Positions 19,501-28,402 of a DNA stretch of 64,000 nt are shown in pieces. Origin of the DNA: Pseudomonas laurentiana (lineage in GTDB: Bacteria > Pseudomonadota > Gammaproteobacteria > Pseudomonadales > Pseudomonadaceae); contig NZ_BMQU01000001.1 in the NCBI RefSeq assembly GCF_014648275.1, positions 310,001-374,000 of the forward strand. The letters are read 5' to 3'. Under the pieces are notes generated by a model. The model searched no databases. It saw only the letters and a program-made list of their open reading frames with translations, and was not told where the DNA came from. The position numbers and the translations under genes were made by a program. Position 1 is the first letter of the stretch; the number at the start of each line of letters is the position of its first letter.

Positions 19501-22079
19501 CCCGTGTCGTCCAAGCGTGTGGGTTTGCTCAGGGCCAGGAGCTCCAGGCTTAGCGCAAACGGCTCGCGCAGCACTTCATCGCGCCACTCCCGTGCCATGG
19601 CCGTGTCGCCTTCCTTGCCATTGAACGCCTCGATGATGGCATGTTCATAAGCCCCACCCAGGTCAAGCATCTTGTCCAGGCGAAGCAGATAGGCGCTGGT
19701 CAAGGCGTTGCTCAGGTGTGCAGTGGTCTCGGGAGGATCGAAGGTCACGCGCATGAAGTTCAGGCGTTGCTGAAGGTCCTCGTCTATCGCCTTCAGGAGC
19801 AGGTGCTCCAGCGTGATATCGGTACGTGCCTCGCTCGGGTAGTAGACCGGTTTGGTTGCATGCGGCTGGCCCGAGCCGACAACCGGCTCCCGGCGCATCT
19901 CCACATGGTCTGGCAGGTTGACGGTGATTTTGGGTATCGCCGATAGACCGAGATCCGTGCGCAGCTGTTGCGTGAGTGTGTGCCTGATGAATTGGCTGCG
20001 CTCGGGCAGGCTCTGTTGCAGGCAGGTAATGGACGCGTTCATGGCGTGGCGGTATCGCTGGACGCAGGCACGCAGGTCGCTTCGCTCTTCAGTGGAAAGA
20101 TGATTCAGCGAATGGGTGAACTGGCTGGCGATATGTTCTGTCCGGTTCTGTTCCGCGATAGCGTTCAGTGCTTGCGCTCGTGCTTCGTTTCTGGGGATCG
20201 ACAGTTGGGCACTCAACCAGCGGTGATAGTGAGGAGGCGCATTGGTCTGGGTGGCATCCACGGGTTGGGCGGCATTGATCAGCATGTGTACGCAGTGATC
20301 GAAGCCATCAGTGGTTAGCGGGGTGCTTTCCAGGCGTGCGGGGACCTCGCTGTCGGCCAGCGCTGCCAGCAGTGTTTCGACAGACGCAGGTCCGACACTT
20401 TCGATCAGGGTGTTCGCCCATAGCCCGGACAGGCTCTCGAGCAATGCCTCAGCCAGGCGCGTGTCGTCGGCAAACACGGTTAGCCCACCGTCTTGGCCTG
20501 AGCGGTAGAGCATTACGTTACTGGCCTGCACTTCCGTGTCGGTGCTGGGGCGGATACTCAGAAAACCGTGCAGCGGCCAGCGTTGAGCGCCAACGACCAG
20601 TGCCAGGCTCGCAACCTCGACCGCTTGCTCCGGGCTGTAATCTGCTTGTGTTGCCAAGGTTTCGATGAGTGTCAGCTGTGCGTCATTCACGTCACCCAGC
20701 GCGTGCTGCAGGCGAGCTTCGGCGAGCAGCCCTTGCGCCAGGTTGCGGCTGATGAAGTCGACGTGACGGGTACCCTCGAATTGATCGTGCCAGTCCGCAG
20801 CCGAAGGGGCATCGGGCAGTTGCTCCAAGCGCTGGGAGGTGGCCTCTTGTAGCTGCTTTAATGCCTCTTCAAGGTCACGAAGGGTGGTCATGGCAGGCGC
20901 TGTCACCGAGGCGTCGTTGCCCAGGTAGCGCTCAAGGGCGGCTTGCTGCGCGGCAATGCGTGAAGTGCGCCAGTACAGCGGCAGTGCAGGGTTGAGCGCA
21001 TCGAAATGCAGCTGTTCTTCGGCCAGTTGCTGTTCGTGGCGCAGGGTGTTGACGATCAGTGCAGTGGTTTCATCGGCCAGAGGGGCGACGAGGCGCAGGT
21101 CGCTGCCTTGCTCCCAGTTGGTTATCGACTGCCAGTCCAGGCTGCCGGGCTCATGTTCCAGGCAGGCCTGCTCAAGTAACACCAAGGCATGGTGTTCATG
21201 GTCGAGTGCCCTTTGTTTCAGTGCGAAGCTGAAGGCGTTTTCGTGAAGCGGGCTGATGACCAGGCGCTCCGCCTGATGGTCATTTTCAGGCGTTTCTGGC
21301 AGGCCCGGCCACAAGGTGTAACGCTGTGCAAGTAATTCGCTATCCAGCGTTGCGCGATCGGGGAATGTCCGGATGACCGTCGTATCACCCGGCCGGTACA
21401 GCATCCAGACATCCTGCTCGGCCTGGGGCTGGACCAACAGCGTTGCCTGCGCCAGTTCACGTGGGCTGTTCGCATGCTCCCAGTAAATCGTGGCCCACGT
21501 GCTGGCAGTGAGTCCTTGTTGCCAGGCGTGTTCGTCGATCTGCCCGAGGCCGTAGGCCAGTTCGATACTGTGGGTGAAATGCTGTTGCAGCAAATGTTCT
21601 CCGTGGGCCAGGCGAGCCTGTGCATGACCGGGCATGCGTTGTGCCCAATAGGTGCTGTACACCTGTGCCACCGACCTGCCCAGATTGAGTGCGTTGATTT
21701 TACGAACCCAGTCGGCACCGTTCAGGCTCGCTGCGCTGGCACCTTGCTTAACCCCGTAGGTGGTCCAGCCGTCCGCAAAGCGGTTGGAAAATACCGGACT
21801 GGCTATCAGGTAGGCTGACATTTCCAGCAGGCTCACCTGGGTACCGTCGCGTTGTATACCGCACACGCGTGGATCGATGTTCCACTGCTGGGTAAGCGCG
21901 CTGGCGATAGCCTGTTGCAGGTTTGGGGATTGCGTCATCAGCGCATGCAAGGCCGAGGTTATCTCGGTCATGCCAGTGCTGGCCTTATGGAGTGGGTTGC
22001 CAGCACCTGGGCGGGGGCCGGTCAACTCCTCGGGCAGGTGGGTCGGTTCAGAGAATGTAATTTCAAAAAAATCAGGCAT
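16569..22079 (-). CDS. 1836-residue dermonecrotic-toxin-like protein
   Basis: A very large single-gene protein with no signal peptide. It resembles the big Pseudomonas proteins annotated as dermonecrotic-toxin-domain or membrane-targeted effector toxins; that call comes from overall style and the hydrophobic hallmark around residues 1020-1085 (LSFIPGAGVAVGLYDGWN, then a second segment SIIDTLLDVAPGVGSLPGG). Residues ~1-1000 are alpha-helical with repeated toxin-type modules. Residues ~1345-1425 form a long coiled coil (NLSDDLRQARIQLRRHRETI). The C-terminus (~1766-1836) is a compact domain with VIDRATDTVLWYAHFHF. I see no catalytic Cys, NEL or ADP-ribosylation motif I can defend. GGAGGG lies 6 bases before the ATG. 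It has no neighbouring secretion or immunity gene. Sampled lines give 31/60 and 32/60 GC against 38/60 in ssuB, suggesting acquisition. Confidence 0.7.
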   Translation of the reverse strand: MPDFFEITFSEPTHLPEELTGPRPGAGNPLHKASTGMTEITSALHALMTQSPNLQQAIASALTQQWNIDPRVCGIQRDGTQVSLLEMSAYLIASPVFSNRFADGWTTYGVKQGASAASLNGADWVRKINALNLGRSVAQVYSTYWAQRMPGHAQARLAHGEHLLQQHFTHSIELAYGLGQIDEHAWQQGLTASTWATIYWEHANSPRELAQATLLVQPQAEQDVWMLYRPGDTTVIRTFPDRATLDSELLAQRYTLWPGLPETPENDHQAERLVISPLHENAFSFALKQRALDHEHHALVLLEQACLEHEPGSLDWQSITNWEQGSDLRLVAPLADETTALIVNTLRHEQQLAEEQLHFDALNPALPLYWRTSRIAAQQAALERYLGNDASVTAPAMTTLRDLEEALKQLQEATSQRLEQLPDAPSAADWHDQFEGTRHVDFISRNLAQGLLAEARLQHALGDVNDAQLTLIETLATQADYSPEQAVEVASLALVVGAQRWPLHGFLSIRPSTDTEVQASNVMLYRSGQDGGLTVFADDTRLAEALLESLSGLWANTLIESVGPASVETLLAALADSEVPARLESTPLTTDGFDHCVHMLINAAQPVDATQTNAPPHYHRWLSAQLSIPRNEARAQALNAIAEQNRTEHIASQFTHSLNHLSTEERSDLRACVQRYRHAMNASITCLQQSLPERSQFIRHTLTQQLRTDLGLSAIPKITVNLPDHVEMRREPVVGSGQPHATKPVYYPSEARTDITLEHLLLKAIDEDLQQRLNFMRVTFDPPETTAHLSNALTSAYLLRLDKMLDLGGAYEHAIIEAFNGKEGDTAMAREWRDEVLREPFALSLELLALSKPTRLDDTGHALLRDAAAGAIEWTPLILNPGVAIDGSSKAVALSGVFLLHNRRHNTVVLYLPEAPNGRVVSQYPDPKSACQALEQMALNTTMLTWLATRPVAGDPERHRSYINQALLRSFSGFIAPGESQSLSLATHLSRLQMGRLITQHRQTARSQRELYLEDAAVLHNRVFDYIQLCLSFIPGAGVAVGLYDGWNASTAAVEAFMRGKHSQGVEHLNSVVLSIIDTLLDVAPGVGSLPGGRVASARAYTRLRQTQAQRVTLGKTASATAPDPFKGYEADTLVAAVELDSAGHLRNTFALNGKRYISRHGHHYEVQWDPTYNTWRLKGNALKHYKQPIRLSEDGVWETHGHLNGLLVEGGLQGAGPAFSRLYNDGWETMFGYIRRLRGNAIEQPMDELQRMYRETKQQKSLLAAALKHLNEVQGVGPDGPVGTPGTDAQIRSARQEAIRACKGLVEYHDGCLQALSRLKPTIGRRQYSGIWEEYLQNTARQNLTLIQLRTLELQALLSVNEHLTRDLTRLIDNLSDDLRQARIQLRRHRETILSNNRQLLEQLQGLEQDTRRNLELRNKLRGDLLTQHDLKTARIISLSLEPQAYRFARLHVMHSVLANFDHMHDIDFYLFFNQLTAQSRALARTLQSHFQLPQADLSRVRYGEALRSFKGQYLTFITHLDSWSIHFGNFVDATAVTSLRNDLTQLLAEIDKALPNYQLPTRGTGRPSEARVFETDDQQLLIGREERIEGERRMVVVNAMDNGTTESFRRIDGNRWQSTAPVIRRTIDPSRINELQNRAREQLADITVQKARWQGYMETDMAPASLQNMVEHYAINLRERARDLEDALGDRATSDQQQLMQRLRDAARNLDLHGRDLRIAKIKTTRQPNVGQLQFLHEQNAVEPQWGRILEPKKDSKGRPIEYLEEYEVIDRATDTVLWYAHFHFPQRPGSGFRKLSAGHLKIRHERNLLNAWHGPISEAEAMQFFGGLRPAAE

Positions 22080-22185
22080 GAGTGCCCTCCGTGGCTGAAT
22101 TGAGCGGCGCAGTGTTTGCGGCTGCTTTCAGTTCACACGCATTGCGTGAGGGGAAGGCATTACATATTGCTAGGTGCTGGCGGGA
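22080..22185 (-). promoter_or_regulatory. leader of the toxin-like gene
   Basis: A 106-base gap between the TetR-gene stop and the toxin-like gene start. A strong ribosome-binding site (GGAGGG on the minus strand) ends it. There is no obvious terminator for the upstream gshA-TetR unit, so readthrough into the toxin-like gene is possible. Confidence 0.4.
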
Positions 22186-22812
22186 TTACCGACGAGGCAG
22201 GAATGGCGGCAGGTAGAGGCCAAGGTAGGCGTCGAACACGCGCATGCCTTCTTCGGCCATGCGCGGGGTGATCTGCCCATAGAGCTGTACCGAACGAGCG
22301 TAGACCCGGTCGCCCAGCTCCATGGCCAGGGCAAACACATCCACGTCATTCGGCAGCACGGGCAGCTGGAAGTGCTGCTCGAACAGCTTGTGCATCAGGT
22401 CGCCCAGTTCGATATCGTGCTGGCGATCAGCCTGGGTCACTTCGCTCAGGCCATGCTGGGCGAGGATCAACTGGCGGGCGGCAGCATCATCGTTGTAGAT
22501 GCTCAGCATGCGTTGTTCCACCAGCCGCGACAGGTCATGCCAGGTGTTCAACCGAGCGGGGTCGATGGGCGCCTGCAGGCACGCCCGAAAAGCACTGTGG
22601 ACATCTGCGGTGAGGGCTTCGAGCAGTGCCGGAACACTGGCGAAGAAGTGGTACACCGACGACGGCGGAATCTGCGCCCGCTCGGCCACGCTGTAGATCG
22701 ACAGGCTGGCCACACCCTCGCTGGCCAGTAGCGTACGGGCCGCATCGAGAATGGAGTCGATACGGGCCTGGCTACGGGCGCGAGGTTTACGTGGGGTGGT
22801 GGTACGGGTCAT
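22186..22812 (-). CDS. TetR-family transcriptional regulator
   Basis: A 208-residue regulator. The start at 22812 gives MTRTTTPRKPRARSQARIDS and places the helix-turn-helix at residues ~37-57 (LSIYSVAERAQIPPSSVYHF), the TetR arrangement. The C-terminal ~140 residues are the helical ligand-binding and dimerisation part. It begins one base after the gshA stop and is therefore almost certainly co-transcribed with gshA. Targets and ligand are unknown. It also immediately precedes the toxin-like gene on the same strand, so a regulatory link is possible but unproven. Confidence 0.88.
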   Translation of the reverse strand: MTRTTTPRKPRARSQARIDSILDAARTLLASEGVASLSIYSVAERAQIPPSSVYHFFASVPALLEALTADVHSAFRACLQAPIDPARLNTWHDLSRLVEQRMLSIYNDDAAARQLILAQHGLSEVTQADRQHDIELGDLMHKLFEQHFQLPVLPNDVDVFALAMELGDRVYARSVQLYGQITPRMAEEGMRVFDAYLGLYLPPFLPRR

Positions 22813-22813
22813 G

Positions 22814-24397
22814 TCAGTTGCTGATCGCCAGGATGCTGGCCTGATAGGCGCTGACGAACAGGTCGAAGTCACCCACTTCCTGCTGCTCGAGTTCAGCCTG
22901 AGCCGCGAGCGAGGTGCGTGCGAGGGTCTCGAATCGCTGCAGTTCCTCGGCAGGCAGTGCCTGGCTGCGCAAATACTCGGCGTGTACCTTGCTCTGGCGC
23001 AAGGCAAACTCGCTGAAGCTTTCACGGTTCTCGGTCATGCTCGCCAGCACCTGCGCCGAGGGGGTCAGTTCAGGGTCGTCGACCTTGGCTTGTTGCTGGG
23101 CCAGCGCGTTGACGTGCTCATCGCCGCCATGGCTCTGGTCGAGCAAGCGGGCCAGCGGCTCGATGCGTTGCAACAGGTCCTCGGCCCATTCCTTGAGCGT
23201 CACCGGTTGCCCTTTGCGTTGCAGCGTCAGGCCAGGACGGCGACCTTCCTTGACCACGGTAAGGAAGTTGCTGGTGCATTGGCCGCATTCACCGTTCTCC
23301 AGCAACGGGCTTTCTTCCAGTGCGCAGTACAGCAGGAAGGCGTCCAGGAACCGTGCTTCGGTCAGGTCGATACCCGTTGGCAGGAAAGGGTTGATATCCA
23401 GGCAGCGCGCTTCGACGTACTGCACACCACGCGCCATCAACGCCTGTATCGGCCGTTCACCCGTGTAGGTCACGCGCTTGGGGCGGATGTTGGAGTAGTA
23501 CTCGTTTTCGATCTGCAGGATATTGGTGTTGAGCTGGACCCACTCACCGTCTTTGTGCGTACCGATTTCGACATACGGCGGGTAAGGCGTACCCACTGCC
23601 TTGCGCAGGCTGTCGGTGTAGCTGTTCAGATCGTTGTAGCAGGGCGTCAGGCCGGCCTGTGCGTTGCTCTGGTAGCCCAGGTCGCTCATGCGCAGGCTGG
23701 TGGCATAGGGCAGGTACAGGGTCGTGGCGTCGAAGGCTTCCAACTGGTGCGGACGACCACGCAGGAAGCCCGCATCCAGTGCTGGCGAGGCACCGAACAG
23801 GTACATCAGCAGCCAGCTGTAGCGCCGGAAGTTCCGGATCAGGGCGATATAGGCAGCGGACTGGTAGTCGCGCTCGCTGCCTTCTGCGCCTTCGGCCTGC
23901 ATCAGCAATGGCCAGAGTTTTTCCGGCAGCGAAAAATTGTAATGAATACCGGCGATGCACTGCATAGTGCGGCCATAACGCAGGGCCAGGCCCTTGCGGT
24001 AGACATACTTGAGCTGACCGATGTTGGAGGTGCCATACCAGGCGATCGGGATGTCCTCCTCGGCGGGCAGCGGGCAGGGCATCGATGGGCTCCACAGGTA
24101 TTCGTCACCCAGCTTGGCGTAGGCGAAACGGTGGATGTGCTCCAGGCTCTCCAGGGTTTTTGCCGGGTCGGTCAGGGCCGGAGTGATGAACTCCAGCAGC
24201 GACTCCGAGTAATCCGTGGTGATCTGTTCATGGGTCAGGGCAGACCCCAGCGCCTCAGGGTGAGGGGTTTGTGCCAGGCGACCGTCCTCGGTCACGCGCA
24301 GGCATTCGCGCTCAATACCATGCAGGCACTGCTCGAGCAGGGGGAGGTTGTTTCGCTGGCCGAGCAGGCTCAGGCGGCGGTTGAGAAGTTCGCTCAA
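22814..24397 (-). CDS. gshA: glutamate-cysteine ligase
   Basis: A 527-residue enzyme of the E. coli-type (class 1) glutamate-cysteine ligase family. The start is read as TTG at 24395-24397 because GAAGGA lies 7 bases upstream and the protein then begins [20 protein letters not shown] as in relatives; an upstream ATG at 24427 would add ten residues with no ribosome-binding site. Markers are [13 protein letters not shown] near residue 30, [20 protein letters not shown] and [12 protein letters not shown]. It catalyses the first and limiting step of glutathione synthesis. A TetR gene follows at one base. Confidence 0.93.
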   Translation of the reverse strand: MSELLNRRLSLLGQRNNLPLLEQCLHGIERECLRVTEDGRLAQTPHPEALGSALTHEQITTDYSESLLEFITPALTDPAKTLESLEHIHRFAYAKLGDEYLWSPSMPCPLPAEEDIPIAWYGTSNIGQLKYVYRKGLALRYGRTMQCIAGIHYNFSLPEKLWPLLMQAEGAEGSERDYQSAAYIALIRNFRRYSWLLMYLFGASPALDAGFLRGRPHQLEAFDATTLYLPYATSLRMSDLGYQSNAQAGLTPCYNDLNSYTDSLRKAVGTPYPPYVEIGTHKDGEWVQLNTNILQIENEYYSNIRPKRVTYTGERPIQALMARGVQYVEARCLDINPFLPTGIDLTEARFLDAFLLYCALEESPLLENGECGQCTSNFLTVVKEGRRPGLTLQRKGQPVTLKEWAEDLLQRIEPLARLLDQSHGGDEHVNALAQQQAKVDDPELTPSAQVLASMTENRESFSEFALRQSKVHAEYLRSQALPAEELQRFETLARTSLAAQAELEQQEVGDFDLFVSAYQASILAISN

Positions 24398-24542
24398 GAT
24401 GGATTCCTTCACGGTCAGTCGCCCCAATATGGGGGTAGAGATGACGGTCTACAAGGGTGAAGAGAGGAACTGGCGTTGTCGCCTGGTTATCGCAGGCCGG
24501 GCCTGCAGGTTCACGCCCCCGATTTGCGGGCATAAAAGACGG

Positions 24543-24570
24543 TTTCGGCAGTACCTGCGCACTGCCGAAA
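24543..24570. terminator. hairpin downstream of the thioesterase gene
   Basis: A perfect 10-bp stem, TTTCGGCAGT (24543-24552) with ACTGCCGAAA (24561-24570), and an 8-base loop, 25 bases past the thioesterase stop on the minus strand. It probably ends the tex-thioesterase transcript. Confidence 0.7.
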
Positions 24571-24594
24571 ATAGCCTGAAACAGCAATCGCCGG

Positions 24595-24981
24595 CTAGAG
24601 GACCGAGAAGGTCCCCTGTGCCTTGGCGACCAATTTGTCGCCCTGAAGCACGTCGGCGTCGACCACCAGCGTACGTCGCCCGGCATGTAGCACGCGCGCG
24701 ATACACAGCACCTCGCCTTCGCTGACGGCGCGCAGGTAGTTGATCTTGCATTCCAGGGTAACGCTCTGCTGGTCGAAACCGTGAGCGCTGGAGCAGGCCA
24801 GGCCCATGGCGATGTCGACCAGGCTGAACAGGGCGCCGCCGTGCAGCTTGCCCGCACGGTTGCGCAGGTGTTCCTGTAGCGACAATGCGACCTCCGCAAC
24901 GCCCTTGTCCAGGCGTTGCAGGCGGCAGCCTAGCAGTTGGCTGAATGCGCTTTGGACGATCCCTTCCGGAATGTCCATCAA
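24595..24981 (-). CDS. PaaI-type hotdog thioesterase
   Basis: A 128-residue hotdog-fold protein. The active-site helix motif is [19 protein letters not shown] around residues 40-60, with HGG and the Asp typical of PaaI-type acyl-CoA thioesterases. An ATG pair (MMDIP) makes the start 24981 or 24978; the latter abuts the tex stop as a 1-base overlap. It is probably co-transcribed with tex. Acyl-CoA substrate unknown; a housekeeping proofreading role is plausible. Confidence 0.82.
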   Translation of the reverse strand: MMDIPEGIVQSAFSQLLGCRLQRLDKGVAEVALSLQEHLRNRAGKLHGGALFSLVDIAMGLACSSAHGFDQQSVTLECKINYLRAVSEGEVLCIARVLHAGRRTLVVDADVLQGDKLVAKAQGTFSVL

Positions 24982-27296
24982 CGCTTCTTCAACTGTTTGG
25001 CGTTAGCGAACAGCGACGCCATGGCGTTGTTGGCCGGCGCAGCGGTTTCCTTGGCCCGTGCCGGCGCATTCTGTTGGCGAGGTGCCGAACCCGGGCGGCT
25101 GCCACGGGCGCCATCGACTTTCTCACCGGGTGTGTCACCCATGCGCATGGACAGGCCAACGCGTTTGCGCGGGATGTCCACTTCCATGACCTTGACCTTG
25201 ACCACGTCACCGGCCTTGACGGCTTCGCGTGGGTCCTTGATGAACTTCTCTGACAGCGCGGAAATGTGCACCAGGCCGTCCTGATGCACGCCGATATCGA
25301 CGAAGGCACCGAAGTTGGTGACGTTGGTCACGACGCCTTCGAGAATCATGCCGGGTTGCAGGTCCTTGAGGTCTTCGACACCTTCCTGGAATTCGGCGGT
25401 CTTGAACTCCGGGCGAGGGTCGCGGCCCGGTTTGTCCAGTTCCTGAAGGATGTCGGTGACTGTTGGCAGGCCGAAGGTTTCGTCAGTGAACTTTTTCGGG
25501 TCCAGGCGCTTGAGGAAGCCACTGTCACCGATCAGCGAGCGAATATCACGGTCGGTTTCGGCAGCGATACGCTGCACCAGCGGGTAGGCTTCCGGGTGAA
25601 CAGCCGAGGCGTCCAGCGGGTTGTCGCCGTTCATGACGCGCAGGAAGCCTGCCGCTTGCTCGAAGGTCTTCTCGCCCAGGCGACTGACTTTCTTCAGCGC
25701 GGCGCGGGTCTTGAAGGCACCGTTGGCATCGCGGTGCGCGACAATGTTCTGCGCCAGGGTGCTGTTCAGGCCGGAAATGCGCGACAGCAGCGCTACCGAC
25801 GCGGTGTTGACGTCAACGCCGACGGCGTTCACGCAGTCTTCGACCACGGCATCCAGGCCACGTGCCAGCTTGAGCTGGGACACATCATGCTGGTACTGGC
25901 CGACCCCGATGGACTTTGGATCGATCTTCACCAGCTCGGCCAGCGGGTCCTGCAGACGACGGGCAATCGACACTGCACCGCGCAGGGATACGTCCAGCTC
26001 AGGGAACTCGCGTGCGGCCAGTTCCGATGCCGAGTACACCGATGCACCCGCTTCGGAGACCATGATCTTGGTCATTTTCAAGGCCGGGTATTTTTTGATC
26101 AGTTCGGCGGCCAGCTTGTCGGTTTCACGGCTGGCAGTACCATTGCCGATGGCGATCAGCTCCACCGAGTGCTTGGCGCACAGCGCAGCCAGCACGGCGA
26201 TGGTCTGGTCCCATTGGTTCTTCGGCACGTGCGGGTACACCGTGGCGGTGTCGAGCAGTTTGCCGGTGGCATCGACCACCGCCACCTTGCAGCCGGTGCG
26301 CAGGCCGGGGTCGAGGCCCAGGGTCGCGCGCGGGCCGGCTGGCGCGGCCAGCAGCAGGTCATGCAGGTTGTGGGCGAAGACGTTGATGGCTTCGCCCTCG
26401 GCGTTGTCGCGCAGTTCACCGAACAGGTCGGTTTCCAGGTGGGTGTAGAGCTTGACCTTCCAGGTCCAGCGCACCACTTCGCCCAGCCACTTGTCGGCAG
26501 GACGGTTCTGGTTACGCAGGCCGAAGTGTTCACCGATCATCAGCTCGCACGGGTGCAGGGTACCCGGCAGCTCTTCGCCAATTTTCAGGGAGGCGGCCAG
26601 CACGCCTTCGTTGCGGCCACGGAAAATCGCCAGGGCGCGGTGCGATGGCACGCTTTTGAGCAGTTCGTCGTGCTCGAAGTAGTCGCGGAACTTGGCCCCT
26701 TCCTCTTCCTTGCCCGCCACCAGACGAGCGCTGAGCACGGCTTCCTGCTTCAGGAAGCTGCGCAGCTTGTCGAGCAGGCTGGCGTCTTCGGCGAAGCGTT
26801 CCATCAGGATGTACTTCGCGCCTTCCAGTGCCGCCTTGACGTCGGCCACGCCTTTCTCGGCGTTGACGAAGCGCGCTGCCTCGGTTTCCGGGTTCAGTTG
26901 CGGGTCGTTCAGCAGGCCATCGGCCAACTCGCCGAGGCCGGCTTCCAGGGCGATCTGGCCCTTGGTGCGGCGCTTCTGCTTGTAGGGCAGGTAAAGGTCT
27001 TCAAGGCGGGTCTTGGTGTCGGCCAGCTTGATCTCACGGGCCAGTTCGGGCGTCAGCTTGCCCTGTTCCTCGATGCTCGCCAGGATGCTCACGCGCCGTT
27101 CGTCGAGTTCGCGCAGGTAGCGCAGACGCTCTTCCAGATGACGCAGTTGGGTGTCGTCCAGGCTACCGGTGACTTCCTTGCGGTAACGGGCGATGAACGG
27201 CACCGTGGAGCCTTCATCGAGCAGGGTCACGGCCGCTTCGACCTGTTGCGGGCGGACGCCGAGTTCCTCGGCAATGCGGCTGTTGATGCTGTCCAT
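24978..27296 (-). CDS. tex: transcription accessory protein Tex
   Basis: A 772-residue RNA-binding protein. The start at 27296 gives [20 protein letters not shown], the family N-terminus. Domains in order are the Tex N-terminal helical region (1-~320), a YqgF/RNase H-like domain near 330-460 ([20 protein letters not shown]), helix-hairpin-helix repeats near 500-560 ([20 protein letters not shown]), and an S1 RNA-binding domain near 650-725 ([20 protein letters not shown]). The tail is basic and low-complexity. Tex is a conserved transcription factor affecting RNA polymerase and virulence or stress genes. It is divergent from ompR. Confidence 0.95.
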   Translation of the reverse strand: MDSINSRIAEELGVRPQQVEAAVTLLDEGSTVPFIARYRKEVTGSLDDTQLRHLEERLRYLRELDERRVSILASIEEQGKLTPELAREIKLADTKTRLEDLYLPYKQKRRTKGQIALEAGLGELADGLLNDPQLNPETEAARFVNAEKGVADVKAALEGAKYILMERFAEDASLLDKLRSFLKQEAVLSARLVAGKEEEGAKFRDYFEHDELLKSVPSHRALAIFRGRNEGVLAASLKIGEELPGTLHPCELMIGEHFGLRNQNRPADKWLGEVVRWTWKVKLYTHLETDLFGELRDNAEGEAINVFAHNLHDLLLAAPAGPRATLGLDPGLRTGCKVAVVDATGKLLDTATVYPHVPKNQWDQTIAVLAALCAKHSVELIAIGNGTASRETDKLAAELIKKYPALKMTKIMVSEAGASVYSASELAAREFPELDVSLRGAVSIARRLQDPLAELVKIDPKSIGVGQYQHDVSQLKLARGLDAVVEDCVNAVGVDVNTASVALLSRISGLNSTLAQNIVAHRDANGAFKTRAALKKVSRLGEKTFEQAAGFLRVMNGDNPLDASAVHPEAYPLVQRIAAETDRDIRSLIGDSGFLKRLDPKKFTDETFGLPTVTDILQELDKPGRDPRPEFKTAEFQEGVEDLKDLQPGMILEGVVTNVTNFGAFVDIGVHQDGLVHISALSEKFIKDPREAVKAGDVVKVKVMEVDIPRKRVGLSMRMGDTPGEKVDGARGSRPGSAPRQQNAPARAKETAAPANNAMASLFANAKQLKKR

Positions 27297-27534
27297 AAAA
27301 CCACCTGACAAATTGTGAATGCGGGGGCCGCAGGCCGACGCGGGGCGCGTGGAGAGCGGGCGGCAGTGGATCAAAGGCGGGCATTATACCCAGCACATTC
27401 GGCTTGCGGTGATAGCAGCGGGCCAGCCCGGCACAGGGTCCAACTGGCAACGGGGGAAAAATCTGCTAACAATGCACACGGTACGGCCCGTGGCGGCTAG
27501 GCCATAATGCTTGCCGAGATTAAAGGAGCGACCT
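27297..27534. promoter_or_regulatory. divergent promoter region tex / ompR
   Basis: A 238-base region between divergent starts. AAAGGAGCG is the ompR ribosome-binding site (27523-27531). No confident promoter hexamers or operator are assigned. No gene is supported in it. Confidence 0.35.
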
Positions 27535-28275
27535 ATGAGCAGCACTGCACAAACCGCCGAAGGCGAGAAAATTCTCATCGTCGATGACGACCCGGGGCTG
27601 AGCAGCCTGCTGGAACGTTTTTTCACCAGCAAGGGCTTTCGCGCCCGCGCTGTACCGAATGTCGAGCAGATGGACCGCCTGCTGGCCCGTGAAGTCTTCA
27701 ACCTGGTCGTGCTTGATCTGATGCTGCCGGGCGAGGATGGCCTCTCGGCCTGTCGCCGTCTGCGAGCCGCGAACAACCAGATACCGATCATCATGCTGAC
27801 CGCCAAGGGCGACGAATTGAGCCGGATCAAGGGCCTGGAACTGGGTGCCGACGATTACCTGGCCAAGCCGTTCAACCCCGACGAACTGGTGGCGCGGGTC
27901 AAGGCCGTGCTGCGGCGTCAGGCGCCTGCCGTGCCGGGTGCGCCGGGCAGCGAAGATGAAACCGTCACCTTTGGCGACTACGAATTGTCGTTGGCCACGC
28001 GCGAACTCAAGCGTGGCGACGAAGTACACATGCTCACCACCGGTGAGTTCGCCGTCCTCAAGGCCTTGGTCATGCACGCCCGTGAGCCGCTGACCCGTGA
28101 CAAACTGATGAACCTGGCCAGAGGGCGTGAATGGGATGCGCTGGAGCGTTCCATCGACGTACAGATCTCCCGCCTGCGGCGCATGATCGAGCCAGACCCG
28201 TCCAAGCCGCGCTACATCCAGACCGTTTGGGGTGTTGGTTATGTGTTCGTTCCGGACGGCAACGCCGGCAAGTAA
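27535..28275 (+). CDS. ompR: OmpR-type response regulator
   Basis: A 246-residue response regulator. The receiver has acidic residues D17-D19 (ILIVDDDPG), the phospho-acceptor Asp61 (LVVLDLMLPGEDG) and the Lys in DDYLAKPFNPDEL. The C-terminal winged helix reads LTTGEFAVLKALVMHAREPL and ends RYIQTVWGVGYVFVP. It pairs with EnvZ just downstream and is expected to control porins and osmotic responses. The ATG at 27535 has an AAAGGAG site, which sets the start. A hairpin and a REP unit separate it from envZ. Confidence 0.93.
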   Translation: MSSTAQTAEGEKILIVDDDPGLSSLLERFFTSKGFRARAVPNVEQMDRLLAREVFNLVVLDLMLPGEDGLSACRRLRAANNQIPIIMLTAKGDELSRIKGLELGADDYLAKPFNPDELVARVKAVLRRQAPAVPGAPGSEDETVTFGDYELSLATRELKRGDEVHMLTTGEFAVLKALVMHAREPLTRDKLMNLARGREWDALERSIDVQISRLRRMIEPDPSKPRYIQTVWGVGYVFVPDGNAGK

Positions 28276-28303
28276 CGTTTCGTTTGTAGACGTGCGTCAC
28301 AGG

Positions 28304-28336
28304 AAGCGGGGCTACCTTAACGGTGCCCTGCTTTTT
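28304..28336 (+). terminator. terminator-like hairpin between ompR and envZ
   Basis: A stem with AAGC-GGGGC on the left and GCCC-TGCTT on the right, extended inward by ACC/GGT, followed by five T residues (28332-28336). It has the form of an intrinsic terminator with an interrupted stem. If active it would reduce envZ relative to ompR. Confidence 0.6.
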
Positions 28337-28360
28337 GCTTGTGCCGAGATCCACAAAGCC

Positions 28361-28386
28361 TGCGAGCCATGCTCGCTCCTGCAAGG
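28361..28386. repeat. REP-like element between ompR and envZ
   Basis: The palindrome GCGAGC-CAT-GCTCGC (28362-28376) followed by TCCTGCAAGG has the form of a Pseudomonas repetitive extragenic palindrome. A single copy. It sits directly before the envZ ribosome-binding region. Confidence 0.55.
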
Positions 28387-28402
28387 TGTGTAGCTGTTGT
28401 CC

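Noticed and set aside
22751-24460. Long plus-strand open frame opposite gshA
   Set aside because: Antisense shadow of gshA; low-complexity composition and no domain signal.
25266-27308. Long open frame on the plus strand opposite tex
   Set aside because: It is the complement of a well-recognised gene, has no ribosome-binding site or family features, and is the usual by-product of high-GC codon use.
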